In this document: positions 1 to 8,028 of the stretch, in pieces
Layout of the letters: each line of letters starts with the position of its first letter
Numbering within the stretch: position 1 is the first letter of the stretch
From: a virus
Reading direction: 5' to 3' (one strand)
IMG/VR virus record: IMGVR_UViG_3300034418_000708
Location: 1 to 22,488 of that record
Length of the DNA: 22,488 bases
The notes under the pieces: generated by a model
Told to the model about the DNA's origin: nothing
Databases searched by the model: none
The model's input: only the letters and a program-made list of their open reading frames with translations
Translations under genes and position numbers: made by a program

Positions 1-46
1 CATAACAATAGACTAATGATACTTAGATAGGGATATTACACCCCCT

Positions 47-232
47 ATGAACCTTAAAATAAAAAGAAATATGCTGGTTAAGCTGTATGTTGGTGGGGTG
101 CGGCACAAAGGTTCAGAAAGAGTACCAACGCAGTTCTTAAACAGACTTAGGGTATCTGATCCAACAGGTGGTGTTCCTGAAGTTTGGAGGTTTAGACAGA
201 TCCTCTTCTGTTTGTTATATAAAGATAACTAA
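47..232 (+). CDS. Doubtful 61-aa hypothetical ORF
   Basis: An ATG-started ORF in the otherwise gene-free first 318 bases. The product would be small and basic, with no signal peptide, membrane segment or motif I recognise. Codon use (AGA, GTA, GGT) is not unlike its neighbours, but the reading frame is open upstream only as far as a TGA at 17-19, and I know no homologue. The gene before it appears to end within the first 30 bases (in-frame stops at 14-16 and 28-30 in two frames). It may be real or a chance ORF in a leader region. Confidence 0.25.
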   Translation: MNLKIKRNMLVKLYVGGVRHKGSERVPTQFLNRLRVSDPTGGVPEVWRFRQILFCLLYKDN

Positions 233-249
233 AAGCATCTAAATCTGTT

Positions 250-287
250 CATAGATATTTCTTATATTGCTATAGATTTTATCTATG
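250..287. promoter_or_regulatory. Inverted repeat upstream of the tail operon
   Basis: The arms CATAGATA (250-257) and TATCTATG (280-287) form a perfect 8-bp inverted repeat with a 22-nt spacer, ending 31 nt before the first tail gene. TAGATTTT (273-280) inside it is close to the Bacteroidota -7 element TAnnTTTG, but I see no TTG at the expected -33 position. The core TATCTAT recurs directly before the start codon (312-318). It could be an operator or an AT-rich coincidence. Confidence 0.25.
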
Positions 288-318
288 CACTACAAAAATT
301 AATTATTAGGTTATCTAT

Positions 319-1035
319 ATGATGAGTGAAAACATTACACTAGAGTTAAGCGTTCCAACCAGAATGTCTGATATTAAGCTGGAGCAGTATCAGAAGTATT
401 TAAAGGTTGTTGATGGTGTTGAACAAGAGAGTGAGGAGTCTGTAAACTTTGTCAATCTTAAGGCTCTTGAAATCTTTTGTGGATTGCAGCTAAAGGAGAG
501 TTATAAGCTCCCCTTGTCTGAGTTTGGTGGAATTATAGAAGACTTGTCTTCTGCATTGGCCGAGAAAACACCATTGGTGAAGAGGTTTTGGTTTAGAGGA
601 GACAATGGCAATGAAGTAGAGTTTGGTATGATACCAGACCTCAACAATATGTCATTTGGTGAGTATGTAGATTTAGATAAATATATTTCTGATTGGTCAA
701 ATATGCACAAGGCGATGGCTGTGTTATTTAGACCTATTACTAAAAAGAGAAAAGACCTATACGATATAGAAGAATATGAAGGGTCTGATAAGTATGCAGA
801 TTATATGAGGTATATGCCGCTTAATGTTGCATTGGGGGCTATTGTTTTTTTTTATCGTTTAGGGATGAAATTATCCAAACATACGATGGACTATTCGTTG
901 AATCACATGACGACAGACCAACGCTCTCAAGTAGAGAAGATGTTTTTGGAAAGAAGTGGGGTTGGTATCAATCAATTTATGCACTTGCTGGATCAGATGT
1001 CACAAGATTTGATCAAGTTACCAGGCAGCCATTAA
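319..1035 (+). CDS. Tail assembly chaperone, zero-frame product
   Basis: A 238-aa soluble, acidic protein with no membrane segment, first in the tail block and four genes upstream of the hub and tape measure genes. Tail assembly chaperones (lambda gpG/gpGT type) bind the tape measure protein and the tube subunits during tail building and are absent from the virion. The sequence supports this role because the gene carries a T-run slippery site (845-853) and an open -1 frame that continues to the next start codon, the hallmark of the G/GT arrangement. In the zero frame the ribosome reads past the site, adds about 60 residues and stops at 1033-1035. The start could be ATG 319 or the adjacent ATG 322. 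The zero-frame sequence itself I recognise only as a conserved unknown of Bacteroidota phages. Confidence 0.72.
   Translation: MMSENITLELSVPTRMSDIKLEQYQKYLKVVDGVEQESEESVNFVNLKALEIFCGLQLKESYKLPLSEFGGIIEDLSSALAEKTPLVKRFWFRGDNGNEVEFGMIPDLNNMSFGEYVDLDKYISDWSNMHKAMAVLFRPITKKRKDLYDIEEYEGSDKYADYMRYMPLNVALGAIVFFYRLGMKLSKHTMDYSLNHMTTDQRSQVEKMFLERSGVGINQFMHLLDQMSQDLIKLPGSH
846..852 (+). promoter_or_regulatory. Programmed -1 frameshift slippery site T_TTT_TTT
   Basis: A run of nine T (845-853) lies in frame as GTT TTT TTT TAT, so 846-852 is a perfect X_XXY_YYZ heptamer for -1 slippage. Four nt after it, GTTT (857-860) can pair with AAAC (877-880), and the inner GG/CC and AT/AT pairs give a bulged stem of about 8 bp, a plausible stimulator. 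The -1 frame has stops just upstream (786-791 and 822-824), so slippage must occur between 825 and the T run. Confidence 0.8.
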
Positions 1036-1115
1036 GAAAATGTTTTACATGGCTAATATTTGAAAAAGAAAAGAACGAGCTAGAAGCTAAAAGAATAAAA
1101 GATAGTTATAGATGA
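852..1115 (+). CDS. Tail assembly chaperone, -1 frameshift extension (GT-type)
   Basis: After -1 slippage at 846-852 the frame stays open for 87 codons to a TGA at 1113-1115, whose bases overlap the ATG of the next gene (ATGA at 1112-1115). The frame has no ATG, so it should be made only as a fusion: 178 shared residues plus 87, about 265 aa. The extension reads like a real protein. It contains a GWYQSIYALAG stretch, then a segment with FDQVTRQPLRKC, a hydrophobic TWLIF and a charged Lys/Glu helix near the end. This matches the pattern I remember for the C-termini of tail chaperone T domains in these phages. The T part normally contacts the tail tube protein. The open frame and stop placement are direct observations; the role is inferred. 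Confidence 0.78.
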   Translation, partial: LSFRDEIIQTYDGLFVESHDDRPTLSSREDVFGKKWGWYQSIYALAGSDVTRFDQVTRQPLRKCFTWLIFEKEKNELEAKRIKDSYR

Positions 1116-1579
1116 CAACAGTATATAATATATTAAGCACTATTAAGACATTCCTCAGAAACAATCCTATTGTTAATACTGTAACATTTGGTGATATTTC
1201 TGACATTGACCTTAATAAGACAACAATCTTTCCATTAACACACTTCTTCATTAATAATGTGACAGTAGTGGATCAGGCCATGCAGGTATCAATCAGTATG
1301 CTATTTACTGATGTTGTTGACCACTCTAAGAACTTTAACAATAATGACTTTGGAAACAGGGAGGATGACACCAATTTGATTGATGTGTACAATACGCAGC
1401 TTCAAATTGCTAATGCTCTTATACAAGACTTAAAAAGAGGAGACTTATATAGAGACAGGTATCAGCTAGAGGGCAATCCTGTATTGGAGCCATTTAATGA
1501 TAGATTTGAGGATGAGTTAGCTGGGTGGACAGTAGACTTGACTATAACTATTCCTAATGACAGTATCTCTGTATGTTAG
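1112..1579 (+). CDS. Putative tail terminator/completion protein
   Basis: A 155-aa protein starting on an ATGA overlap with the frameshifted chaperone product, so the two are probably translationally coupled. It has a helical N-terminus (residues 1-20) followed by a segment (about 22-65) rich in alternating hydrophobics, including a TVTFGDISDIDLNK stretch and a TIFPLTHFFI stretch. I remember these as a conserved small tail-associated family in flavobacterial phages. Size and position beside a gp10-like gene fit a tail terminator or tail completion protein, which caps the tube and joins it to the head. No catalytic or membrane features are visible. Confidence 0.5.
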   Translation: MTTVYNILSTIKTFLRNNPIVNTVTFGDISDIDLNKTTIFPLTHFFINNVTVVDQAMQVSISMLFTDVVDHSKNFNNNDFGNREDDTNLIDVYNTQLQIANALIQDLKRGDLYRDRYQLEGNPVLEPFNDRFEDELAGWTVDLTITIPNDSISVC

Positions 1580-1602
1580 AAAGTGAAACGAACTTACATT
1601 AA

Positions 1603-2097
1603 ATGTTAGAGTCTAGAATACATAAGATTCTTAGTATGTATGGCAGCAATATTGTGTTGGCCTTACAGAGAGAGCTTAGAATAAATGACAATATAGCCAC
1701 AGGAAAGGCTATTGAGAGTTTAAGATATGTTATAGAGCATGAGGGAAGCCAAGTTGTTCTAAGCATATTAGGAGAGCATTATATAAAGAAGATTGATGAG
1801 GGTAGAAAGCCAGGTAAAAGACCACCTAGCTCTACTACCATAGAGAAGTGGATTGAGGCTAAAAGTAGCTTCAGGCTAAGAGATAGCAGGGGTAGGTTTG
1901 TAGCAAAGACAAAATCTAACATTAAGAGAGCTGCTTTTAATATCTCTAGATCAATAGGAATAAAGGGGACTAGACCATACAACTTGCTAGAGTATGCTAT
2001 GAAGCCTCAAGAAAGCAAGATATTAGCAGAGGTGGTTACCGCCTTTGTAGAAGAAGAACTAAACACAATGATTAAGAATAAAACTTTAATAGTATAA
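1603..2097 (+). CDS. HK97 gp10-like neck/tail completion protein
   Basis: A 164-aa basic protein with a helical N-terminus and a central motif around residues 65-85 (DEGRKPGKRPPS, then IEKWIEAK). It continues through a helix to a GIKGTRPYNLLEYA stretch near residue 130. An 'EGRKPG...PP...I..WI..K' core followed later by 'G..P...L' is the pattern of the HK97 gp10/neck-protein family, which joins connector and tail. It follows the previous gene by 23 nt and ends one base before the next ATG. No other function suggests itself. Confidence 0.55.
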   Translation: MLESRIHKILSMYGSNIVLALQRELRINDNIATGKAIESLRYVIEHEGSQVVLSILGEHYIKKIDEGRKPGKRPPSSTTIEKWIEAKSSFRLRDSRGRFVAKTKSNIKRAAFNISRSIGIKGTRPYNLLEYAMKPQESKILAEVVTAFVEEELNTMIKNKTLIV

Positions 2098-2098
2098 G

Positions 2099-3016
2099 AT
2101 GGCAAATATAGGAGTAAGAAGTCCATATTTTATATATGAAACAGAGGCAGGAGCGGTTTCTGCTAAACTGACCCTTACTATAGACAGTACAAATATTTAT
2201 TATATAGTAAAGGACACAGGAACTACATTCCTGGCAGATATATCTGAGATAGTTAGAGACTATGTAACGCCCACTTATGATGGCACACTAGATGCTGATT
2301 CTCCTGGAGAGGTTCCAGTAACCACTTCTGTACAGTTCTATGACACAGCAGGGGCAACAGGAAGTACAGTGGGTTCTGCACATACGCAGTCTCACACTGC
2401 ATTTGATGGATATAATTACTTCCATCAAGGAAACAACTTTCAGATAAGCAACAGTACCAATCTATTGAGCGAGTCTACTATATGGGCACCAGACAGCACT
2501 GCTGGCACATTTTATTCTACAGATGTTTCAGGGAATATTGTAGTAAATAATTATTTGACTTCAGACACAAGTGAGGCTGGAGTGACCATTAAACGCTATG
2601 GATGCTCTAAATACGATGCTATTAAGTGTGTGTTTGTAAACAAATTTGGTGTACCTCAAGAATTATATTTCTTTACTAAGAATATGGAGACTACAGATTC
2701 TTCAAGAGAGTCTTATAAGTCAAATATCATCTCATCAACAGGAACTGTAGACACCAATAAACATCAATCAAGGTCTTACAATGTACAAGGAAGTACAAAA
2801 TATACATTAAACACAGGCTTTGTGGGTGAAGAATATAATGAGTTCATTAGAGAGCTTATGCTATCTGAGCAAGTGTGGATTCACTTTGATAGCGTAGTCA
2901 GACCTGTTACACCATTAACTTCTAGCGTTCAGTTTAGAACATCATTAAACGACAAGCTAGTGCAATATACAGTAGAGTTTGAGCAGGCTAATGACCTTAT
3001 AGCAAATGTAAGATAA
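2099..3016 (+). CDS. Putative distal tail / baseplate structural protein
   Basis: A 305-aa beta-rich protein, high in Thr/Ser, with no signal peptide or transmembrane segment. The N-terminus (residues 1-60) looks like an antiparallel beta sheet. The segment from about residue 165 contains IKRYGCSKYDAIKCVFVNKFG followed by an aromatic strand, and the C-terminal third (about 235-300) is the part I remember as conserved among Bacteroidota phage tail genes. Its stop overlaps the next gene by one base (TAATG at 3014-3018), and it sits between the neck genes and a large hub-like gene. A distal tail or baseplate role fits the context; the exact role is inferred. Confidence 0.45.
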   Translation: MANIGVRSPYFIYETEAGAVSAKLTLTIDSTNIYYIVKDTGTTFLADISEIVRDYVTPTYDGTLDADSPGEVPVTTSVQFYDTAGATGSTVGSAHTQSHTAFDGYNYFHQGNNFQISNSTNLLSESTIWAPDSTAGTFYSTDVSGNIVVNNYLTSDTSEAGVTIKRYGCSKYDAIKCVFVNKFGVPQELYFFTKNMETTDSSRESYKSNIISSTGTVDTNKHQSRSYNVQGSTKYTLNTGFVGEEYNEFIRELMLSEQVWIHFDSVVRPVTPLTSSVQFRTSLNDKLVQYTVEFEQANDLIANVR

Positions 3017-5082
3017 TGCGAGAAATTCAATTATATATAGGATCAGACAGAGTAGAGCTGTTTGGCGGAGACAGTGTATCTATAACAGAGTCTATTAAGA
3101 ACGCCAAAGACATCTCTAAGGTGTTTACTACATTCAGTAGACAGTTTACTGTCCCTGCATCTAAGTCTAATAACAAGATATTTAAGCATTATTACAATTA
3201 CCATATTACTAATGGCTTTGACGCTAGGATAAAACAGGATGCAAGCATAGAAATAAACAGCCTTCCTTTTAGAAAGGGTAAAATAAAGCTAGATGGCGTT
3301 GATATGCGTAGCAATAAGCCTTATGCTTACAGAATAACATTCTATGGAAGTGTTGTTGAGTTAAAAGACTTACTAGGAGAAGACAAGCTTCCTTCTTTAA
3401 CAGTAGGGGCAGGAAGTCTTGATATAGATATGCCTTATGACTCTGACAGTATAAAGACTAACCTAACTAATCTAACTTCTGTAGATAAGAACAGCACTTC
3501 AGTCGCTGGAGTGTCTCTTCCATTAATCACTCACAGCCAAAGGCTGTATTTTGACAGTAGCAAATCTTCTCAGCAATCAGGAAACCTATATTATGGCTCT
3601 GTTAATCAAGGAGTCAAGTTTGATGAATTAAAATATGCTGTTCGCCTAGATAAAATACTTGAGGCTATAGAGTCTAAATATACAACAGGCAATGGTTACG
3701 CCTCTAACATTACTTTTGCTTCAGGCAGCTTCTTTGATGCAGCACAGGCTACAGACATTACTAAACTATATATGTGGTGTCACAGAAAGAAAGGAAAAGT
3801 AGACATATCTCAAAGTACAGCAGTGCAGGCTACATTCATAAGTGGGGGTGGTTCTTATCCTCCTGGAAGCTACGGTTCTACTATGTCAGGAAATACGCTT
3901 ACAATAGATGTAGCCACTGGACAGAGCTTAAACCTAACAATAACCACTAATAGTGACTTTGCTTATACTGTAGACATCTATAAGAATGGCTCAATCTACA
4001 AAACAGTTGAGCAGGCTATAGGGGACCAGATAATAGGCGTTACCTTCACTCAAAATGATGATTTTGATGTGTATTTGAGCATCTATGAAAAAGATGCAGA
4101 TTTTAACACTATAAAGTGGGATTTTGTCTGGGCACCAACTTCAGGTCCAGTTATAACAGATACTTATACATCTAATTTATCAAACTCAAGCCTAACTGTA
4201 GGATATGAGTTTAATATCGCAGAGAACTTGCCAGATATGACTATTATAGACTTTCTGTCAAATATCTTTAAGATGTTCAATTTGGTTGCCTATGTAGATG
4301 ACAATAACGACATCTATGTAGAGCCATTAGATGACTTTTATAGCACAACCGAGAGAGACTTGTCAAAATACATAGATGCAGAGAACTCTCAGGTCAATGT
4401 GGCTTTGCCATACAAGGAAATCTTCTTTAAATATGCGGACACAAAGACCATATTGGCAGAGCAGCACTTACAGGAAATATCTCAAGTAGAGTGGGGTGGT
4501 ACAGAATATACGGATGCTATAAACCTAAGCGGAGGTATATACAAAATGGAGCCTGCATTCCATCATGCCAAATATGAAAAGTTGCTTGATTTTGGGCAAA
4601 ACTTAGCAGACACAGGAGTTCAGGTAGGATATTTTGTTACAGACAATGAAGAAGCTTATCTAGGCAAGCCATTGATTCTGTATATAGACAATATACAAGC
4701 AAATAGAAGCATAGGATTCTTATCTAGAAATAGCAGAAGCGAGATAACAACCTCTTCTGGAATCAATATGCCATCTAATACAGAGACTATAGACGATGAA
4801 ACAACTGACAACATTCACTTTAATGCAGAATTAAGCGAGTACACTGGTCTTACAGCCACAGAAACGCTATTTAAACGCTTCTATCAGTCTTATATAGAAA
4901 ACATATTTGCTTCTTCTAGCAGACTTATAAAAGTATCTGCTGTGTTGCCTGTTGGACAGATGATACAAATTGACCTTGCTGATGTTATCATTATAAATAA
5001 CAACAAATACAGAATCAACAGCATGGACATAGAGTTAACAACAGGGAAAACAGACCTTGAATTAATAAACTATTATGCTTAA
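3016..5082 (+). CDS. Putative tail hub / baseplate protein
   Basis: A 688-aa protein, the largest of the tail-assembly block, immediately upstream of the tape measure gene. Residues 1-130 form a domain dominated by short strands, including the FTVPASKSNNKIFKH stretch typical of the N-terminal hub domain in these phages. Residues about 270-360 look like an inserted beta-sandwich (Ser/Thr/Gly-rich). A second conserved part starts near residue 400 (MTIIDFLSNIFKMFNLV) and runs to the end, resembling a tail-hub/Tal-like core with paired beta barrels. No lytic motif is visible. The start ATG shares a base with the preceding stop, pointing to coupling. A receptor-contacting role is possible but not shown. 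Confidence 0.5.
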   Translation: MREIQLYIGSDRVELFGGDSVSITESIKNAKDISKVFTTFSRQFTVPASKSNNKIFKHYYNYHITNGFDARIKQDASIEINSLPFRKGKIKLDGVDMRSNKPYAYRITFYGSVVELKDLLGEDKLPSLTVGAGSLDIDMPYDSDSIKTNLTNLTSVDKNSTSVAGVSLPLITHSQRLYFDSSKSSQQSGNLYYGSVNQGVKFDELKYAVRLDKILEAIESKYTTGNGYASNITFASGSFFDAAQATDITKLYMWCHRKKGKVDISQSTAVQATFISGGGSYPPGSYGSTMSGNTLTIDVATGQSLNLTITTNSDFAYTVDIYKNGSIYKTVEQAIGDQIIGVTFTQNDDFDVYLSIYEKDADFNTIKWDFVWAPTSGPVITDTYTSNLSNSSLTVGYEFNIAENLPDMTIIDFLSNIFKMFNLVAYVDDNNDIYVEPLDDFYSTTERDLSKYIDAENSQVNVALPYKEIFFKYADTKTILAEQHLQEISQVEWGGTEYTDAINLSGGIYKMEPAFHHAKYEKLLDFGQNLADTGVQVGYFVTDNEEAYLGKPLILYIDNIQANRSIGFLSRNSRSEITTSSGINMPSNTETIDDETTDNIHFNAELSEYTGLTATETLFKRFYQSYIENIFASSSRLIKVSAVLPVGQMIQIDLADVIIINNNKYRINSMDIELTTGKTDLELINYYA

Positions 5083-5221
5083 ACATATAATTGACTTATT
5101 AAACTCCTCTGATTGGCTAATTGGAGATCCTGATATAGACTTTGCTAAGGGGTCAGATAAATTGCCATCTACATTCAAACAAACTAAACAATTAATAAAG
5201 AGAAGACATGGCAGTAAATAA
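5075..5221 (+). CDS. 48-aa hypothetical protein nested between hub and tape measure genes
   Basis: ATG 5075 to TAA 5219-5221, overlapping the end of the hub gene by 8 nt and the start of the tape measure gene by 14 nt. It exactly fills the 125-nt gap between them. The product is amphipathic, beginning with MLKHIIDLLNSSDWLIGDP and ending in a basic tail (KRRHGSK). Filling a gap with short overlaps at both ends is what compact phage operons do, so I take it as a real gene. The function is unknown; a small tail-assembly or virion component is the natural guess. Confidence 0.6.
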   Translation: MLKHIIDLLNSSDWLIGDPDIDFAKGSDKLPSTFKQTKQLIKRRHGSK

Positions 5222-6944
5222 ATATATAATTCAGCTTGTAGTAGAAACTGGCTCTGGTGAAACAAAAGTGAGAGGTGTATCTAAGGCGTTTCAGGACTTA
5301 GAAAAACAGTCAAAAAAGACAAATGATGCCATAAAAAAGAACAGCGATGCGTTAAAGGACAATAGCAGTTCCGCTGGTATTGCTGGAGCCGCAACTGCTG
5401 AATTTGGTCGTTTAATATCTGATGCTCCATTTGGGATTCAGGCTGTAACAAACAACTTGTCTCAATTAGGGTCTATGTTCGCCCTCTTGGTTGAAAAAAC
5501 TGGAGGAGCAAAGAAGGCTTTGGAGTCAATGACAGATGTTGTATTTAAGAATGGAAAAATAACTGCTACTGGATGGCTTATCGTATTCCAAGCTGTCATT
5601 GCGGCAATAGAATTTTTCGCTCAACGGGCAAGGTCTGCGGCTAAGGAAACGGCTGAGTTAGAAAAGGCTATAATTACATCGTCTTTAAGTTTAAAGCTTG
5701 CTAAACAGGCTTTAGATGATGAAAATACATCTTTGGAAGAAAAAAGGGGGATAATATCTGCTTTGTCAGAAAAGTATCCAGAATATAACTTTGAGTTGGA
5801 TGAAAACAATAGGTTGACTAGAGAGGGGAATGTTGCTATAGAAGAGCAAATAAAACAACTTGAAACACTAGCTAAAGCTAAAGCTCTTCAGAGTCAATTA
5901 GAAGATGCTTATTCAGAAAAAGCTCAGCTAACCGTAGAATTTCTTAAGACAAATAATAGTGCCTTTGGTGTGTTCAAGAACATACTTCTAGGCTCTGGAA
6001 CTGCTTTAGAGAAATTAAATGCAATAAGTGCTGCTGTTGCTACTGGAGGTTTTGCGACTGGCACACAGGCTGTACAGTTATTTGTTAATTCTCTTTCCGA
6101 TATAGATGATAGGATAAAGATTTTAGGTGAAACATTAGGAACAGAAGGCTTAATAAATATATTATTAGGAGAAGGCGGAGAAGAAGGAAGATCTGCTGCT
6201 GTAACAGACTTGGGTGACAAGTTTTTTGATGATGGATTTGCATTAAGTAAAAAATTTATAGAGGGCTTAATATATGGCCAAGAAGAAATAGAAGACCCCC
6301 TTTTAGGATATGTTAATTTAAGAAAGCTTGAAATAGAGGAGGAGATAATTGCTGAAAGCGATAGACAAAAGGAGCTTGCTGAAATAAAACAAGCAGAGCT
6401 TGAGGTATTTAAAGAGGTTGAACTTGCTAAGGTTGACATAATAGAAACAGCTTTTAGAACGATAGCTGATATATCTCAAAACAATAGATTTATTCAAGCT
6501 GCGGCTTTATTAGGAGAGTCTGCCGCAGGTATTGCTAAAGTTATAATTAATACCAAATCAGCTAATGCTGCATTAAGGCTACAACAAGCAGCGATAGCCA
6601 CATTAAACCCAGCAGCAGCAGCACTTATAGAGGCAAAAATAAAAGCTAATAATGTTTTTGCAGCAGCAGATATTGCAGCGAATATTGGGGCTACAGCAAC
6701 AGCATTGAGCAGACTTAAAGCTCCAATGGCGACTCCATCAACCCCATCTATAGGATCAGATGGTGGTGTTTCTATTCCAGTAGTAGCACCAGGTTTTAAT
6801 GTAGTTGGTGCTGCTGGACAGAATCAATTAGCTGCTGCTATTGCAGGACAATTCCAACAACCAGTCAAGGCTTATGTGGTTTCTTCTGATGTAACTACTG
6901 CACAAGAATTAGACAGAAGAATTGTACAAGGAGCGTCAATTTAA
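5208..6944 (+). CDS. Tail tape measure protein
   Basis: A 578-aa protein rich in Ala, Lys and Glu. The N-terminal 60 residues are a Lys/Asp/Ser-rich coil. A hydrophobic helix lies near residues 120-137 (WLIVFQAVIAAIEFFAQ), and long charged helices fill residues about 145-260 and 370-440. An Ala-rich helical region follows (about 450-500), then a Pro/Gly linker and a C-terminal segment around PVKAYVVSSDVTTAQELDRR. I recognise that last segment from tape measure proteins of Bacteroidota phages. The protein sets tail length and is threaded through the tube. At about 0.15 nm per residue it implies a fairly short tail, near 85-90 nm. It lies downstream of the chaperone genes, as expected. Confidence 0.78.
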   Translation: MAVNKYIIQLVVETGSGETKVRGVSKAFQDLEKQSKKTNDAIKKNSDALKDNSSSAGIAGAATAEFGRLISDAPFGIQAVTNNLSQLGSMFALLVEKTGGAKKALESMTDVVFKNGKITATGWLIVFQAVIAAIEFFAQRARSAAKETAELEKAIITSSLSLKLAKQALDDENTSLEEKRGIISALSEKYPEYNFELDENNRLTREGNVAIEEQIKQLETLAKAKALQSQLEDAYSEKAQLTVEFLKTNNSAFGVFKNILLGSGTALEKLNAISAAVATGGFATGTQAVQLFVNSLSDIDDRIKILGETLGTEGLINILLGEGGEEGRSAAVTDLGDKFFDDGFALSKKFIEGLIYGQEEIEDPLLGYVNLRKLEIEEEIIAESDRQKELAEIKQAELEVFKEVELAKVDIIETAFRTIADISQNNRFIQAAALLGESAAGIAKVIINTKSANAALRLQQAAIATLNPAAAALIEAKIKANNVFAAADIAANIGATATALSRLKAPMATPSTPSIGSDGGVSIPVVAPGFNVVGAAGQNQLAAAIAGQFQQPVKAYVVSSDVTTAQELDRRIVQGASI

Positions 6945-6974
6945 AACGAATACTAACTAATAAGTTACCCTTAT

Positions 6975-7907
6975 ATGGAAGTTTACGAGTTATTTATAGA
7001 AGAAGATAGCGAGTTCTCAGGAGTAGAAGCTATCTCAATCGTAGAAGAGCCTGCTATTGAAGAGGATTTTATAGCACTAAAAGCTCATAAGGTAGAAATG
7101 GCCGAAGTAAATGCTGAAAAACGCATCTTAATGGGGCCAGCATTGATACCAAACAAGAAAATCTATCGCAGAAATGGCGATAATGAGGAATACTACATCT
7201 TTTTTAGCGAAAGCACTGTTAAAAAGGCTTCTGAGCTGTTCTTAAGCAGAGGAAATCAGAATAATTCAACCTTAGAGCACGAATATCAGCTAAAAGGTAT
7301 GTCTGTAGTAGAATCTTGGATCGTAGAAGACGAAAAACAAGATAAATCTGCATTATACAACTTAAATATGCCTAAAGGCACCTGGATGGTGTCTGTAAAA
7401 GTAAACAATGAAGAAGTCTGGGAAGAATTTGTCAAAACTGGAAAGGTTAAAGGTTTTAGTATTGAGGGATACTTTAGTGATAATGCTGGAGGACCTAAAG
7501 AACAGGTGGAAGAGACGCTTTGCAAAGATTGCCTTGAGGAACTACAAGCGGAATATGCTCTTTTAGAGGCTGTAGCAGCTTTAGAAGAAGTAGAATTGGA
7601 GTCTTATGGAGGTTATCCTGAGTCTGCATCAAACAACGCTAAATTAGGTATCAAACGCAATAAAGAATTAGGCAATAAATGTGCAACTCAAGTAGGAAAG
7701 GTAAGAGCACAGCAGTTAGCTCGCAAAGAGAAGTTTACAGTTCCAACCTTGAAGAGAATCTACAGTTACCTAAGCAGGGCAGAAGAGTATTACGACCCAG
7801 CAAAGCCAGAGGCTTGCGGTACGATTAGTTATTTGCTATGGGGAGGTAAGTCTATGAAGAATTGGGTTGAGTCTAAGTTAAAAGGACTTGATGAGATAGA
7901 TGGCTAG
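6975..7907 (+). CDS. XkdF-like prohead serine protease with C-terminal accessory domain
   Basis: A 310-aa protein. Residues 48-168 match the pattern of the XkdF-like phage serine proteases: an ILMGPALIPNKKIYR strand, a helix at 78-90, His102 in a TLEHEYQLKG context, a VVESWIVED strand, MPKGTWM, and Ser162 in KGFSIEGYF. His102 and Ser162 are the likely catalytic pair for maturing the prohead. A Cys pair (CKDC, 183-186) and an acidic linker follow. Residues about 214-302 then form a separate helical domain ending in ISYLLWGGKSMKNW, which I know as a common C-terminal attachment in phage proteins. The scaffold-like and capsid genes follow three genes later, which supports the head-protease role. 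Confidence 0.72.
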   Translation: MEVYELFIEEDSEFSGVEAISIVEEPAIEEDFIALKAHKVEMAEVNAEKRILMGPALIPNKKIYRRNGDNEEYYIFFSESTVKKASELFLSRGNQNNSTLEHEYQLKGMSVVESWIVEDEKQDKSALYNLNMPKGTWMVSVKVNNEEVWEEFVKTGKVKGFSIEGYFSDNAGGPKEQVEETLCKDCLEELQAEYALLEAVAALEEVELESYGGYPESASNNAKLGIKRNKELGNKCATQVGKVRAQQLARKEKFTVPTLKRIYSYLSRAEEYYDPAKPEACGTISYLLWGGKSMKNWVESKLKGLDEIDG

Positions 7908-8028
7908 ACAGACAGCACACATTAAGATAGAGAAGCCCAAAGGAAGGGGTGTATATGCTAAAAGTAAAACTAGCGTTTCTAAAACATCAAAGAATTATAA
8001 GAAACCATATAGAGGACAAGGCAGATAA
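7900..8028 (+). CDS. 42-aa highly basic phage protein
   Basis: ATG 7900 (8-nt overlap with the protease gene) to TAA 8026-8028, which shares a base with the next ATG. It has 13 Lys/Arg and one Glu among 42 residues, with the core RGVYAKSKTSVSKTSKNYKK and the end YRGQGR. I recall very similar tiny basic proteins beside the head genes of many Bacteroidota phages. No function is known to me; binding to DNA or to an acidic scaffold is a guess from charge alone. Confidence 0.72.
   Translation: MARQTAHIKIEKPKGRGVYAKSKTSVSKTSKNYKKPYRGQGR

Noticed and set aside
5306-5345. Two A_AAA_AAG slippery heptamers near the start of the tape measure gene
   Set aside because: In both cases the -1 frame meets a stop within a few codons, so no useful extended product results. 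They reflect Lys-rich sequence.
5924-6439. 171-aa ORF on the minus strand
   Set aside because: Lies wholly inside the tape measure gene, is extremely Ser-rich as expected for the reverse complement of Glu/Ala/Lys-rich coding sequence, and has no space for expression signals.
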